This document shows, in pieces, positions 14,788 through 25,800 of a DNA stretch of 64,000 nucleotides. Numbering within the stretch: the first letter of the stretch is position 1; every line of letters starts with the position of its first letter. The notes under the pieces were generated by a model. The model ran no database searches. It was not told the DNA's origin and was given only the letters and a program-made list of their open reading frames with translations. Origin of the DNA: a virus; IMG/VR virus record IMGVR_UViG_3300050029_000197, positions 1 through 64,000 of that record; one strand, given 5' to 3'. Made by a program: the position numbers and the translations under genes.

Positions 14788-16359
14788 CTAGATGCCGACG
14801 ATGCCGTTGAGTTCGAGGGTCCGGACCCGGCGGGCGAGCTGGCGGAGATCCTCGTAGCCATTCGGCCGGAAAATCGGGTCGCCGGGCAGCACCTCCGACA
14901 ACGTCGCGCCGGACACCTTCACCAGCCCGTCGTCGGCGACCGTGAACGTCGCGGCGGTGATGCGGTACTCGGTCGCCGGGAAACGATCCGACGGGATCAC
15001 CAGATCGACATCATTAGCGATCACCTGGACGATGTCGCCGACCTTCCAGGTCCCGAACGTCGCCTCCGGATGCGCCACGTCAACGTCAGCGGTCAACGTG
15101 ACAAGCGCCCGCGCGTTGCGCGCCGCGCCGGCCTCGGCGGCGGCGAACAGGGCGGCCGCGTCGGTCGTGTCCTTCTGCGCCAGGACCACCTCGAGCATCG
15201 GGCCGGTCAACGGGCCGTCCGCCGACTGCAACGCTGGCGTCGTGCTCGTGCTCGCACCCGCGACCCACGCCCGGCGCGCACGGGCGGTGCCGTCACGCGA
15301 CACGCCGGTGATCGTGATCGCCTTGCCGTGCTCCCACGTCTGATCGAGCACGACGCCCATGCGCGGATACCAAAAGTCGACGGTGCGGGTCACCTCGGCG
15401 CCCGGGCTGCCGTGCGCGCCCCAATCAAGCGTGAGGGCGAAGTCGAACCCGTCACTGAACGCCGAGAGTTTCTGCAACTGGGCGAGGATCGACGTCAACT
15501 GTGTTGGTGTCCACGCCAGGTTGCGGAGGATGCCAGTCGACGGGCCGGGCAGGCTGCGGGTCGTTGCCCCGAAGTCGGGTGCGTGAGCGACGAGGAAACC
15601 GGCGAGGTCAACCTGCTCCATCGCGGTGATCGTCGACGTGTCATGCAGGAACACGCGGGCGAGGTAGCCGATGAGCTCCGGGCCCGACAGCTCCCACCCT
15701 TTCGACGACCATTTCGACGACTCGACCACCCCGCCGAACAGGGGAGGGTCGTCGCCGTACCCGACGTAGATGACCGATTCCCACTCGTCGAGAAGCTGGC
15801 CGAGGCGCGGGTCGCCAGTCTTCACGGTCGCGGACCAGGTGCCGGCCCGGTCAAGTATCGGCGTCCATGACGCGGCGGTGAGTTCCACCTCGTCAACGAC
15901 CTGCAAACTGCCGACCGAACCAATGTAGTAACGCAGCCCCTTCGGTCGGCGGGGCGTGAAAACGGAGGGGACGATATGCACGGCGGGCACGACGGACGTG
16001 TACCGGTAATGGTCGGGTGCGCTGATCGCCGACGTCGCGACCGGGGTCGTGACGCGCACGTCGATCGTGCCCGGCGCACCCGCGGGCGCGACCGCGGTGA
16101 TCTGTGTGTCCGCATCGACCGTGAACACGGACGCGGGTGTCGTGCCGAACGTGACGTCGGTGGTGCCGGTGAATCCGACGCCGGTGATCGTGACCGACGT
16201 GCCACCCAACTGGGGCCCGTTGTTCGGTGCGAGCGCGGTAACCACCGGCGATGTCGGCGGGGTGACGCCGCCGAGATGATCGAGGACGAGCGCGTCGCCG
16301 GACCCGTCGATGAGGAGATGATCGCCACCCGGATCGATGAGGAGAAAGTCGTCGGGCAT
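14788..16359 (-). CDS. Minor tail protein: IPT/TIG domain plus Gp37-like tail domain
   Basis: The N-terminal ~35 residues are a DFLLIDPGGDHLLIDGSGDA repeat, followed at ~36-118 by an IPT/TIG immunoglobulin-like fold (APNNGPQLGGTSVTITGVGF). From ~145 to the end it resembles the siphovirus Gp37-like tail protein seen in actinophages (ILDRAGTWSATVKTGDPRLG, WESVIYVGYGDDPPLFGGVV, LELNGIVGI). It is the last gene of the tail operon, transcribed toward the convergent MerR-like gene. A baseplate or fibre-anchoring role is expected. Confidence 0.8.
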   Translation of the reverse strand: MPDDFLLIDPGGDHLLIDGSGDALVLDHLGGVTPPTSPVVTALAPNNGPQLGGTSVTITGVGFTGTTDVTFGTTPASVFTVDADTQITAVAPAGAPGTIDVRVTTPVATSAISAPDHYRYTSVVPAVHIVPSVFTPRRPKGLRYYIGSVGSLQVVDEVELTAASWTPILDRAGTWSATVKTGDPRLGQLLDEWESVIYVGYGDDPPLFGGVVESSKWSSKGWELSGPELIGYLARVFLHDTSTITAMEQVDLAGFLVAHAPDFGATTRSLPGPSTGILRNLAWTPTQLTSILAQLQKLSAFSDGFDFALTLDWGAHGSPGAEVTRTVDFWYPRMGVVLDQTWEHGKAITITGVSRDGTARARRAWVAGASTSTTPALQSADGPLTGPMLEVVLAQKDTTDAAALFAAAEAGAARNARALVTLTADVDVAHPEATFGTWKVGDIVQVIANDVDLVIPSDRFPATEYRITAATFTVADDGLVKVSGATLSEVLPGDPIFRPNGYEDLRQLARRVRTLELNGIVGI

Positions 16360-16361
16360 CT

Positions 16362-19300
16362 CTACGATCCGAAGTCCGAGTAGAGGCGGCCGGGCCCGCC
16401 GAACAGGTCCGCGTAGGTGACGACACGACCGTTGAGGCCGTAGAAGTTGAGCGACCCGGCCGCGACGATCACCACGTCCGTCTCGGATGACGTGTCGTAG
16501 GTCGACGAGCCGCCGTAGCTGGCGGTCACGTTGTAGATGCCGTTCGTGAGCGTGCCGCCGGGGACGGTGAGCGTCGCGGTCGCCTGATTCGGTCCGGACG
16601 GTACAAGAGTGCCCGCGCCGAGGATGTCGACACCGTCATCGAACATGACCGGGCCGGTCGGCGCGCCGTGCGTGAAGTCGCCGGTCACGGTCGCGGTCAA
16701 CACGAGCGGTGTCGCGGTTGTCGGTAGCGGGTTCGGTGATGCGACGAGCGCGGTGACCGTCGCGGGCAGGTCCGGGACCTGCGAATCGATCGCGCCGGTC
16801 CACCGGTTCCCGGAGATCGCCCAGTGTGTGACCCATGCGGGCGGCGGATCCGCCCACGGTGGCGGACCGCCCGGCCAATACAGCCCGTAGGAGCCGGTAC
16901 CGGCGTTCGGTGTGCCACCCGGGTGCGTTTTGAACGCGTGACGGTTGCCGGTGATCGTGACCCGATCCCATGACGACTCGATCAGCGGCTCGAGACGGCC
17001 GGGCTTGACGCCCGCACCGTCGTAGAGCTTCCCGGACGTGTTCACGTTGTCGACGACGGTGAGGCCCGTGCGCGGCATCATCGTGCCGGCCGTGTCGGCC
17101 TTCCCGCGGCCGCACGCCATGTGCATGTGACCGAAAACGATCGTGTTCGAGTCGAGCGTCAGGTCACGCCACCGGGCGAACGGGCCGAGCTGCCACGGCT
17201 GATTCGTGAGCGTCATGAGCGCCGGTTGCGACAGGCGCAGCCAGCCGGCGTCAAGGTTCACCTCCTTGACGTAGGTGCCGTCGGGCAACGCCGGCGTCGA
17301 GATGAGCGCCTGGCCGGCGTCGTAATACTTCGACTTGTGCGTCGTGAACGTCACGAACGGCGACCCGACCGTCGTGTTCAGGTCGGTTCCGGTCGTCGGC
17401 GGCGCGTACTTGCCGCCTTCGCTCGCGATGGACAGGAACCCGTAGCCGCTTTGCGACAGCGTGTTCCGGTGCAAGGTGACGCCGAGCATCACACCCCACG
17501 GTGTCTCCGAGTCGAAAACCTGGTGCCGGCACCCGGAGATGTTGCAGTCCTCGACGAGCATGTCGACCGCGTCCTGACAGGTGATGCCCTGCCGGCCGCA
17601 TTTCGTCATCGTGACCCGCAGCACCTGCAGATCCCAGTTATGGAAGTCGGCGAGAACATTGAACGCCGGCTTCGGACTGCGGACGTTCGTGTAGAGGAAG
17701 TCGCCCCATATCGTGCGGATCTCGAGGTCTTGGATCGTGCACGCGCGCGAGCCGCCGACCGTGATCCCATGCCACGGCTCGCGGCCGGCCTGCACACCGT
17801 CGGCGGTGTGATTGCCGAGACGGTTGCCGCCCTGGATACCACCGCCCGGTCGTGAGGTGAGGATCCGTACCCGGGTCGTGAGGCCCGCACCCCACGTTCC
17901 CGGAACGAACGTGTTCCCGGTCGCGACCGGCCAGAAGCCGGGCGACTGGATCGCGAGCATCGCGAACCCGAACGCGCGGCGCGGCTGCACCATGTAGTCG
18001 GTGAAGTGGATCACCTGCCCGACCGTCGTGTATTGGGGCGCCGTCTTCATCGTGATCTTGCGGTGTGCGGTGTCGACACCCCATGTGACCGTGTCGATCG
18101 CGAAGTTGGTCGGGATGACCGTGGGGCTTCCACCGCCCGCCTTCGCGGGGTTGTAGAAGACGATCGTCGCGTCGACCCACGTCGAATCCGCGGTGACGGT
18201 CAGCGCGGTCACGTTCGGGCTACCGACCGTGAGCGTCCCGTCGAACAGGACGGTCGCGCCGCCGACGAGCGTCGCTTTGAGCGGTACGACGCCGCCGAGC
18301 TGCGCGTTCTGTGACGCGACGAACGCCGTACCCGATTGGGACAGCACGGTCGTCGTGACTGGCGTCACCCCCACCTTGAGCGGGAACGGGGCCAGCACGA
18401 ACGACGCGGCGAGTTTCCCGGCCGCCCATGCGAGATCGACGACGTTCGTCATCTGCTGATCGGCGACCGTGCCGTCGTGGAGCGTGAGGACCGCGGTCGT
18501 GACGGTCCCGATCGCGGCGATCGGCAGGTTCGCGGTCGGGGAGCTCGACAAGGTTCCGTGTGCCGCATCGACGACGGTGCCGACGTATGCGGGGAACGGG
18601 ATGCCGGCGAGGTCGTCGGTGATGAGCCGCCCGACGTCGGCGCTGGTGAGCGCGGCGGTCGCGCTCGAGAAGTTCGCGGACGCGGCCGCGACGTGACCGT
18701 CCGCTGCGGTGATGCGCGTCGCGGCACCTCGATATATCTGGACGTTCGTGATGTCTTTCGACCCTTGGGTCGTGTCGCCGATGATCCAGAAGTATTTGTT
18801 GCCGTTGTTCTGTGACCAGTTCTGCTGGAAGGTCGCACCGTTGCGGTCGAGGTCGAGATCGGACCAGAAGTGCGCCGGCATGGCGGGCCATACGACTGTT
18901 CCCGACCCGTTCTTCACCGCCGTACCCGCAGCCGCGCGACCGACCCGCAGGCCGGACTCGAGCGGATAGATCGCGTCGGCGGTGAGAAGCACCCGGTTCG
19001 GGTCGCCGAGCACACCAGACGCGACGGGCGGGCACGTGACCGCCTGCGTGACCCACGACCCGTTGGGAGTCGTGTCGAGCACGGTGACGGTCGACGAGCC
19101 GAACACGGCAGCGACGGTGTGCGCGACGCCGCCGACCTTGATTGGGATAGCGCCGGTCACGCGTGCCGGGTTCGACAGGGTGATCGTTGCGCCCGCGTAC
19201 GACGAGACGGTCGTGCCCGCGAGGAAGTAGAGGGCGCTCGTCCCGTTCGTGAGCCAGTAGTTGAGCGGGTCGGATACGTCCGCGAACCAGGTCACGATCT

Positions 19301-19685
19301 GATCGGCGATCGTCCAGCGCGATTTGCCGCCGAGGGTCACGGTGCGGGCGCCGCCGTTCATCGTCTGCACGTAGCCGGCGCCGTCGTCGATGAGGTACCC
19401 CTTCGGCAAGGGCGGTACGCCGACGGTGAAGTCGCCAGAGAAGGCGGTCATGCCGCCGAGCCATCCGGCCTTCGGTGTCAACGGGTTCCCGAGCACGTCG
19501 CGGACGTTCGACAGGACGGCGGAGTCTTTCGTCAGGTCCGCGAGGAAGTAGTCGGTTCCGCCGATCCAGTCGGACGCGACGGTGAGGCCCGGCGGCGGCG
19601 CGATGAAGTTCGGATGGCCGGGCAGGAGATGGTCGTAGCCGAGTGCGTCGGTCACGACAAATGGGACCGGCCAGGTCGTCCCCAT
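16362..19685 (-). CDS. Tailspike-like minor tail protein with right-handed beta-helix
   Basis: 1107 residues. The central region (about 560-900) has a pectate-lyase/beta-helix look: short repeated strands with GNHTADGVQAG, ACTIQDLEIRTIW, VLRVTMTKCGRQGITCQDAV and DMLVEDCNISGC. Near residue 985 begins a Big_3/Ig-like domain (LVLTATVTGDFTHGAPTGPV) ending ASYGGSSTYDTSSETDVVIV. Such proteins bind or degrade surface polysaccharide. The start overlaps the stop of the upstream gene (TAATG). Confidence 0.8.
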   Translation of the reverse strand: MGTTWPVPFVVTDALGYDHLLPGHPNFIAPPPGLTVASDWIGGTDYFLADLTKDSAVLSNVRDVLGNPLTPKAGWLGGMTAFSGDFTVGVPPLPKGYLIDDGAGYVQTMNGGARTVTLGGKSRWTIADQIVTWFADVSDPLNYWLTNGTSALYFLAGTTVSSYAGATITLSNPARVTGAIPIKVGGVAHTVAAVFGSSTVTVLDTTPNGSWVTQAVTCPPVASGVLGDPNRVLLTADAIYPLESGLRVGRAAAGTAVKNGSGTVVWPAMPAHFWSDLDLDRNGATFQQNWSQNNGNKYFWIIGDTTQGSKDITNVQIYRGAATRITAADGHVAAASANFSSATAALTSADVGRLITDDLAGIPFPAYVGTVVDAAHGTLSSSPTANLPIAAIGTVTTAVLTLHDGTVADQQMTNVVDLAWAAGKLAASFVLAPFPLKVGVTPVTTTVLSQSGTAFVASQNAQLGGVVPLKATLVGGATVLFDGTLTVGSPNVTALTVTADSTWVDATIVFYNPAKAGGGSPTVIPTNFAIDTVTWGVDTAHRKITMKTAPQYTTVGQVIHFTDYMVQPRRAFGFAMLAIQSPGFWPVATGNTFVPGTWGAGLTTRVRILTSRPGGGIQGGNRLGNHTADGVQAGREPWHGITVGGSRACTIQDLEIRTIWGDFLYTNVRSPKPAFNVLADFHNWDLQVLRVTMTKCGRQGITCQDAVDMLVEDCNISGCRHQVFDSETPWGVMLGVTLHRNTLSQSGYGFLSIASEGGKYAPPTTGTDLNTTVGSPFVTFTTHKSKYYDAGQALISTPALPDGTYVKEVNLDAGWLRLSQPALMTLTNQPWQLGPFARWRDLTLDSNTIVFGHMHMACGRGKADTAGTMMPRTGLTVVDNVNTSGKLYDGAGVKPGRLEPLIESSWDRVTITGNRHAFKTHPGGTPNAGTGSYGLYWPGGPPPWADPPPAWVTHWAISGNRWTGAIDSQVPDLPATVTALVASPNPLPTTATPLVLTATVTGDFTHGAPTGPVMFDDGVDILGAGTLVPSGPNQATATLTVPGGTLTNGIYNVTASYGGSSTYDTSSETDVVIVAAGSLNFYGLNGRVVTYADLFGGPGRLYSDFGS

Positions 19686-20941
19686 TAGAACGGCGTCTTC
19701 GGCGTCCGAATCAGTAGGGCCATCGCCCGGCCCGACGTCATCGAGATCGGGAAACTACCGGCGCCGGGCGCGAGGAAGTGCTGCATTCGGAAGTCGATGA
19801 GCAGATCGTTCGCGGTGATGTCCGCGACGGTGAACGTGCCCGCACCGCCGCCGTCGTCGTTCACTTCCGTCGCCGAAGAGATCGGGCCCCACCGGACCGC
19901 GCCCGTGCAGAACTTCGATTCGATCTTCGCGATGACGTGCGTCGTGTCGAGGATCATGCACACCGCCCGGAAGGTGAGCGTCTTCGTCGCACCACCGCCG
20001 AGTTGCATCACCCCGCCACCTTCGGCATCGGAGCCGAGGATGAAGAACCCTTCGACTTCGCGGGTCGCGCCCGACGAGTTGACGGAGGTCACACCGAGCT
20101 CGAGGATGAACCCGTCGCCCGGCTTCATCGTGCCGGCCGGGGCGACGAAACCGCCGTCGAGCATCGACTGTTTCGCGATCGCCGTCGCGGGCGACCAGGT
20201 CGCCCCGACACCGAGGCCGAGCTGCGTGCCGGTCAGCTTGAGCGACTGAATCGCCGCGGCGGCGTCGGCGAGCGAACCGGTCGGCGCGATGTCCGACGCG
20301 AACGCCTGGTAGAAGGCGACCGCGTCGGCGGTCAGCGCGTTGAGCTCAACATGGCCGGCGGTGTGATGGCCCGCATGCACGGCCGGTGTCGCCGGGTCGG
20401 TGTCCCTGACGATCGGCAACGCCGACGCCGCGGCCGGATAGTTCGCCTGGATCGTGCCCGACGGTGCGACGACGTTGTTGGTCTGCGCCCACACGAGGTT
20501 CGTGGTCCCAACCGTGATCGGGGCGGGTGTCGTCTGCAGCCAGAACGTCGACGCCTGCGTCGTCCCACCGAGGACGTAGACGACGGCGAGGGCGAGCTCA
20601 CCGGACGTGTCGGCGTCGGTGGAACGGGTCGGCGCGCCTGACGCGTTGACCGTATAGAGGCCATCCTCGGCTTTGGCAACCTGATCTTTGATGAGGATGC
20701 GGTCATCGGTATGGATCGTGACCCCGTCGATCGTCGAGCCGTTGAAGAACGAGGAGGACAGGGTGCCGGGCCCGGCCGTCGCCGCGACGGCCTGCACCTT
20801 CCACTGGTAGCCGGGTCCGGCGAGGCCGAGGACCGTCGCGAGCGGCACCTTGACGGCGACGCCGCCCTGTTCGATCGCGATGAGCTCCGAACCGTCGAGC
20901 GTTGCCGCCGCGTCGAGCTCGTGGAACTGCCTATTCGCCAT
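19685..20941 (-). CDS. Tail fibre-like protein
   Basis: 418 residues opening MANRQFHELDAAATLDGSEL, the common start of phage fibres (xLxxATxLxGxELxAIxQ). It is Gly/Ala/Thr-rich and beta-rich (WKVQAVAATAGPGTLSSSFF, YTVNASGAPTRSTDADT). No enzymatic motif. It lies between two other minor tail genes. Confidence 0.8.
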   Translation of the reverse strand: MANRQFHELDAAATLDGSELIAIEQGGVAVKVPLATVLGLAGPGYQWKVQAVAATAGPGTLSSSFFNGSTIDGVTIHTDDRILIKDQVAKAEDGLYTVNASGAPTRSTDADTSGELALAVVYVLGGTTQASTFWLQTTPAPITVGTTNLVWAQTNNVVAPSGTIQANYPAAASALPIVRDTDPATPAVHAGHHTAGHVELNALTADAVAFYQAFASDIAPTGSLADAAAAIQSLKLTGTQLGLGVGATWSPATAIAKQSMLDGGFVAPAGTMKPGDGFILELGVTSVNSSGATREVEGFFILGSDAEGGGVMQLGGGATKTLTFRAVCMILDTTHVIAKIESKFCTGAVRWGPISSATEVNDDGGGAGTFTVADITANDLLIDFRMQHFLAPGAGSFPISMTSGRAMALLIRTPKTPF

Positions 20942-20948
20942 TGGTCCC

Positions 20949-21902
20949 CTACTCGAACGTCACACAGAGGTAGGCGGTCGAGTCGCCGTCGACCCGGATC
21001 GCGCCAGAACCGGACACGTTGTTCGCGAAGACGCGCATCACGACCGACGTGCCGGCGAGGGATGAGCAGTCGACGTCACCCTCGAGCACGAGCGTCTGGC
21101 CGGTCGCGGCGGTGACGAGCATGTTATCCCATCGGATGCGGGCGCCCGCGTCGACCGCGAGCGTGTCGAGCTGCAGCTCGACCGCGGTATTGCAGACGCT
21201 GGTCACGGCGTAGACCTTTTCGATCACGGCTCGCAGATGCGCGCTTGTCGCCCAGGCGGGCACGCTGACCGTTTTGTGCAGGCCGACCGGCCATGTCGCG
21301 TTGCTGGCCGACTGTTCGACGCCGGACGGCTTGTAGCGGACGGAGTCGCGGGTGCGGGGCTGTGCTGCGAACAGTGGGAGGGCGCGGCGGGTGATGTCAT
21401 CGGAGATGAACGTCGTTTGCGCCGCCCGCCGTTTGCATTCGGCGAGGACGAGGAACTGGCCGCCCGGATCGGCTGGCGCGGCACCGCCGGGCGTGCCGGG
21501 GATGATCGCGTAGACGGCGTCGTTGTCGCCGCTCGAGTCGAGCTCGTTGTCGCGTACGTGGAGGCAGAGGAGGTCGATCGTGTCGAGCGATCCGTCCGCG
21601 GCGCCGAAGCCGGTGACGACGGTCGTCGCGTTCTCGTGCGCGAGATGAAAACTGGACGCGGTCGAGTCGGTCGCGATGATGCCATACCCGCCAGCACAGG
21701 TGACGGCGAAGCCGCCTGCGCCGCCCGCGGTGACGACCAGATCGGCCGCCGAGGCCGCGAAGCCGATGGACGCGCCACCAGCGAACAGCGGCAACTGGGG
21801 GCCGGACGCGAGGCGTGCGAGGACCGCGAGGATGCCCCGCAGGTCTGACGCCGTGTAGATGGGTCCGGCCTCCTCGGCGAACAGGACTCGGTCAAGACTC
21901 AT
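20949..21902 (-). CDS. Minor tail protein
   Basis: 317 residues, Ala/Val-rich, beta-dominated, with GFAASAADLVVTAGGAGGFAV and a carbohydrate-binding-like C-terminus (GARIRWDNMLVTAATGQTLV). No domain can be named. Its place directly after the distal tail protein in a tail operon makes a structural role likely. Confidence 0.75.
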   Translation of the reverse strand: MSLDRVLFAEEAGPIYTASDLRGILAVLARLASGPQLPLFAGGASIGFAASAADLVVTAGGAGGFAVTCAGGYGIIATDSTASSFHLAHENATTVVTGFGAADGSLDTIDLLCLHVRDNELDSSGDNDAVYAIIPGTPGGAAPADPGGQFLVLAECKRRAAQTTFISDDITRRALPLFAAQPRTRDSVRYKPSGVEQSASNATWPVGLHKTVSVPAWATSAHLRAVIEKVYAVTSVCNTAVELQLDTLAVDAGARIRWDNMLVTAATGQTLVLEGDVDCSSLAGTSVVMRVFANNVSGSGAIRVDGDSTAYLCVTFE

Positions 21903-21918
21903 AGCTCTCCTTGGTCAT

Positions 21919-22896
21919 CTACCTGAACCACGCGTCTCTCCAGCAGACCTGCATGACGGCCGACCCGTTCAGGGCCGAGAACGCGAGTGATGTGACGCCC
22001 GACGGCAGATCAATCCACCGTGAGCCGGGCCGATGCACCCACTTCGACGCGAGGGTCGCCCCGTCCGGTAGCTGATCGACGGGCGCGTCGAGCGCGAGCC
22101 CACTGATAGGACCCAACTCGAACGGTCCGCCCGGCATCGTGAACACGATCCCTTCACCCATGTCGACAATCAGATGGGTGCCCGCAGTGAGGACACCGTC
22201 CCAGCGGAACTCGAGGTCGCGGGCGTTGTCACGCACGATGAGCGGACCGACCGTGTCGGTGAGCGCAATGAACCGCACGACCGGCCATGTTGTTGACGTT
22301 CCGACGTTCATCACGTCGGTGGGGCCGGTCGAGTCGGAGGTACCGAACCCGAACGGGAACCCGAACGGGAACCCGAACCCGGCGCCGGTCACCCCTGCGA
22401 TGCCGGCGGCGAGGTTCGGGAGTTGGCTGTAACGGACCGGGTGCGTCGCCTCGAACAGAAGCTGCGTGTAGATGATCGACGACCGCACGTGCTTCTCGTC
22501 CTGCATCGTGTCGCGCGGCTTACCGCGGTACGCGTATTGCTGGCCGATCGGGTCAGTCACATACAGCCAGGCGGGGAGCGTGCGTGGCGCCCATGCGCCG
22601 AGGAGCGCGTCGAGTTCGTGTTCGGCGTTTTCGGGTGTGTCGGTGAGGATCTCGATCGGACAGTTCACGTAGATCGTCGACAGCATGTCGGGACGGCGCG
22701 AGATAGCACCTGCGCGCAACGGTCGTGAGGTGTCGTCCTTGCGGATGGGTTGGCGGCGGATTGATACCGGGTCGGGGCCGATCTGTGACAGGCGTGCACT
22801 GCCGACGTGATGCAAGATCGTGGTCCCCGCGGCCGGGTCGTAGTCGCCGATACCGATTTCCCATGCGCCTGTCGGGGCGAGACTCGTTTCGGTCAT
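21919..22896 (-). CDS. Distal-tail-type minor tail protein
   Basis: The ATG at 22896 overlaps the tape measure stop. The position immediately after the tape measure and the pattern WEIGIGDYDPAAGTTILHHV, YVNCPIEILTDTPENAEHEL, TLPAWLYVTDPIGQQYAYRG fit the siphovirus distal tail/first baseplate protein. A GFPFGFPFGFG repeat near residue 180 comes from a short tandem DNA repeat at about 22340-22380. Confidence 0.75.
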   Translation of the reverse strand: MTETSLAPTGAWEIGIGDYDPAAGTTILHHVGSARLSQIGPDPVSIRRQPIRKDDTSRPLRAGAISRRPDMLSTIYVNCPIEILTDTPENAEHELDALLGAWAPRTLPAWLYVTDPIGQQYAYRGKPRDTMQDEKHVRSSIIYTQLLFEATHPVRYSQLPNLAAGIAGVTGAGFGFPFGFPFGFGTSDSTGPTDVMNVGTSTTWPVVRFIALTDTVGPLIVRDNARDLEFRWDGVLTAGTHLIVDMGEGIVFTMPGGPFELGPISGLALDAPVDQLPDGATLASKWVHRPGSRWIDLPSGVTSLAFSALNGSAVMQVCWRDAWFR

Positions 22897-25800
22897 GCGG
22901 GCAACCTCAGATCCCACGCGATGCGATGCGCGGTCTCCGCGGCCAAGTGTTCGGGGTCGAGGGCTTGGAAGATCGCACCCCGGAAGTCGAAATGGGAGCC
23001 GGTCGCGCTCGACGGAGACGTCGACGTCGAACGGTCGGCGTGTGAGGGCGTCGACGTGGCGGTCGATGCGGACGCGTGCGCTTGGGAGAGGCTCACCGTT
23101 GACGTACCGAGCAGGTGCCGCGATTGGGGGTTGGACAGAATCTCCACACCGCCGGTGGGGAGGCCGCGCGCGAGCTCGAACCCTTCCTCCCCGACGGTGA
23201 AAACCTCGTTCGGGCCGCCGATCCCGCCCGCAGCGTTCGCCGCGGTGCTCTGATTCCCGTGCGGGTGCGCGGCGTTCGACGCAGCACGTCCCGCCGACGT
23301 GCTGAGATCCACGACCTGACCGCCGACGATACCGACGTTCGAGCCGGCGAAGGCCAACGCCGACATTGCGACCAGCTTTGCCTTGGCCGCGTTGATCGCC
23401 GGGTCGAGCGCAGCCGCGAGCAGGGGCTCCGTATCGACCACGGACTGCAGGCTCTCGACGTAGGTGAGCATGCCGGCCGCGACCGAGCCGGTCGACTTTT
23501 CTATGGCCTTGCCGGCGTTGGTCGCTTCGGCTTGGGCGGCGGTTGCGGCCGCGTCGAGTTTCGTCTGGAAGTTGTCGAGCGCGGCGGCGGCTTTCGCGGG
23601 ACCGCCCCCCGAGCCGGACGATGCGACGAGGGACCCGTTCAACTCGTCCTGGGCGCGTTGCAGCGCGAGGGCGTGCGTGGCGACCTGATCCTGCACGTCG
23701 CGCACACCGTTGAGGGCACTCGTGACGGCGTCGCTCGCACTCTGCCCGGCGGTGAGCGCGGTGGTGAGCTGATCCTGCGCGGCTTTCGCTTCGGCCGACG
23801 CTGGCGGGAACCCTTGGACGGTGCCGGTGTAGATGCGCTGCGCCTCGGTCTGCGCGACCGTCACGTCATGGTTGCGTAGGCGGGCTTCGGCGAGCGCGAT
23901 CTCGGCCCGCTGAATCTTCTCGTTATCGGACGTCTGCGTCGTCGCCGACAACGTCTTGGCGTCCTGCAACGTCTTCTCGGCAGTCGCGACCTGAGCCGCG
24001 GCGGTCGCCTTCGTCGTCGCGAGGTTCGTTTCCGCTACCGCGATCGTCGCCGGGTTGAGGTTCGCGGCCCGGTATTCGGCGAGCTGCTGTTCCGCCTGCT
24101 GTACCTGCTGTGCGGCGGTGGTCTGCGCCGCGCCGGCGGCGGTGGAAGCGGCTGCGACGGCCGCCGCGTTGGTTGCCGCGTCGGTCTTCGGTGCCGCGCG
24201 GGCAGCGCCGAGCGCGAGTTCGGCGTCGTGGACGTCGAGCACCGCGGATTGGGCGTCGAGGCGCGCTTTAGTCAGGCTCTCTTGCGCGTCTTGCGCCACT
24301 TTCGTATCGGCTGCGACGCCATGAAGCACAGAACGCAGATTCGATTCGGCAACGATGACGTCCGCGGCCGCGATCTTCTCCGCCGTCCGGGAGGCGGTGA
24401 GCTGCTCGTTCGCTTTTTGGAGATTGAACGTCTCGTCGTGCACGGTCTTGAGCGCGTCTCGAAGGGCAAGCTCCTTTTGTTGCTGATCGAGCGCAGCCTG
24501 CGCGGCGGTCGTGTGCGCCCCACCCCCACCGCCACCACCCGACGATGCTGCGGTGCCGGCGGTGTGCAACGCGGCGAGCGCGCTCGTCAGATCGGACGTG
24601 ACCTTGTGCGAGTCGATCGCGCCCTGAGTCGCTGCGAACGACTCGGCTTCCATCGAGGCGAGCGCGCTCGCCGCATTGGACGCGCTCTGTGCGACCCCTT
24701 CGATCGCGGCCTGCTCCGCCGACAGCGCGGGAGCGTGACCGGCCGCGGCCGCGGTGCCGGCATCGGTCGCCGCGTTGACCTGGTTCTGAGTGTCGGTCTG
24801 AGCGGTGGAGGCGGCGGTGACCGCAGCCTTGTCGTCGGCGAGTCGTGCGGTCGCAGCCGAGTTGCCTTCCGATGAGAGCACCAGGTCGTCCGCATACTGC
24901 TTCTGCGCCGCGGAGAGCTCAAGCGTCTGGACCCCGGAGGCGCCGTACTGCTTCGTGAGCGCGTCGAGGGTGGCGATCGCGTACCGTTCCTCGTCGGTCG
25001 TCATCCGCACAGCCGTCGCGTACTGGCTGTTCGTCACCTTGAGCGCGTCGAGCTGCTCCTGCGACATTTGCGACGCTTTGGCTGATCCGACGAACCCGGC
25101 GGCGAGCGCGCGTTCGGTGTCGAGCGTCATCGCCTCTTTCGAGGCGAGGAGCTGGCTCGCGGTCGCGCCGTCGCGCAGTTCCTTCGCGTAGTTCGCGATG
25201 TCTGCGGCAGCCTGCTTGCCGGCGTTGTTGGTCGAGAAGCTCAGATCGAGGGTCTTCGGGACGACGATACGGGCGATGTCCGCCTGCGCAGCCTTCGCGG
25301 CCGCGCCCATGTCATTGAGGGCCTTAGCGTCCGCCTCGATCGCCTGGGTCGTCTGATTGTTGTCGCCCCAGTGGAGTGCGATGACCCCGGCCGCGGTCGC
25401 GAAGGTCGCGGCGACGACGCCGACGGTCGCGATGACCGGCAGAAGGGAAGCGTCGAGAGCTGACCCGGCGACTGCTGCGCCACCTTCGGCTTCGGCGAGC
25501 GTCCCAATGCCGAGCGCCGCGAACGCCGAACCTTCACCGGCGGTCGCGGCAGCCATGCCGACACCGGTCTGCGCGGCGGCGTCGATGTCGGCCGCGAGCG
25601 CGGCGGTCATCTCCGCGGATTCGAGATTCGCCGTCGCGAGGGCGTCCGCCTCGTCGAGCGCGATCTGCTGCGCGTCCGCTGCGGTCTGCGCCTCGGTGGC
25701 GGTCAGGAGCCCGGCCTTCGATGCGGCTCGCCGCTCTTCCGCGGTGGTGAGAACGACGGTCGCGTCCGCGGCCGCGTAGGTACGGGCGATGAGGAAGTCA

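Noticed and set aside
16362-19685. Catalytic pectate lyase call for the tailspike
   Set aside because: Beta-helix-like repeats are visible but no conserved lyase residues could be identified, so only a structural call is given.
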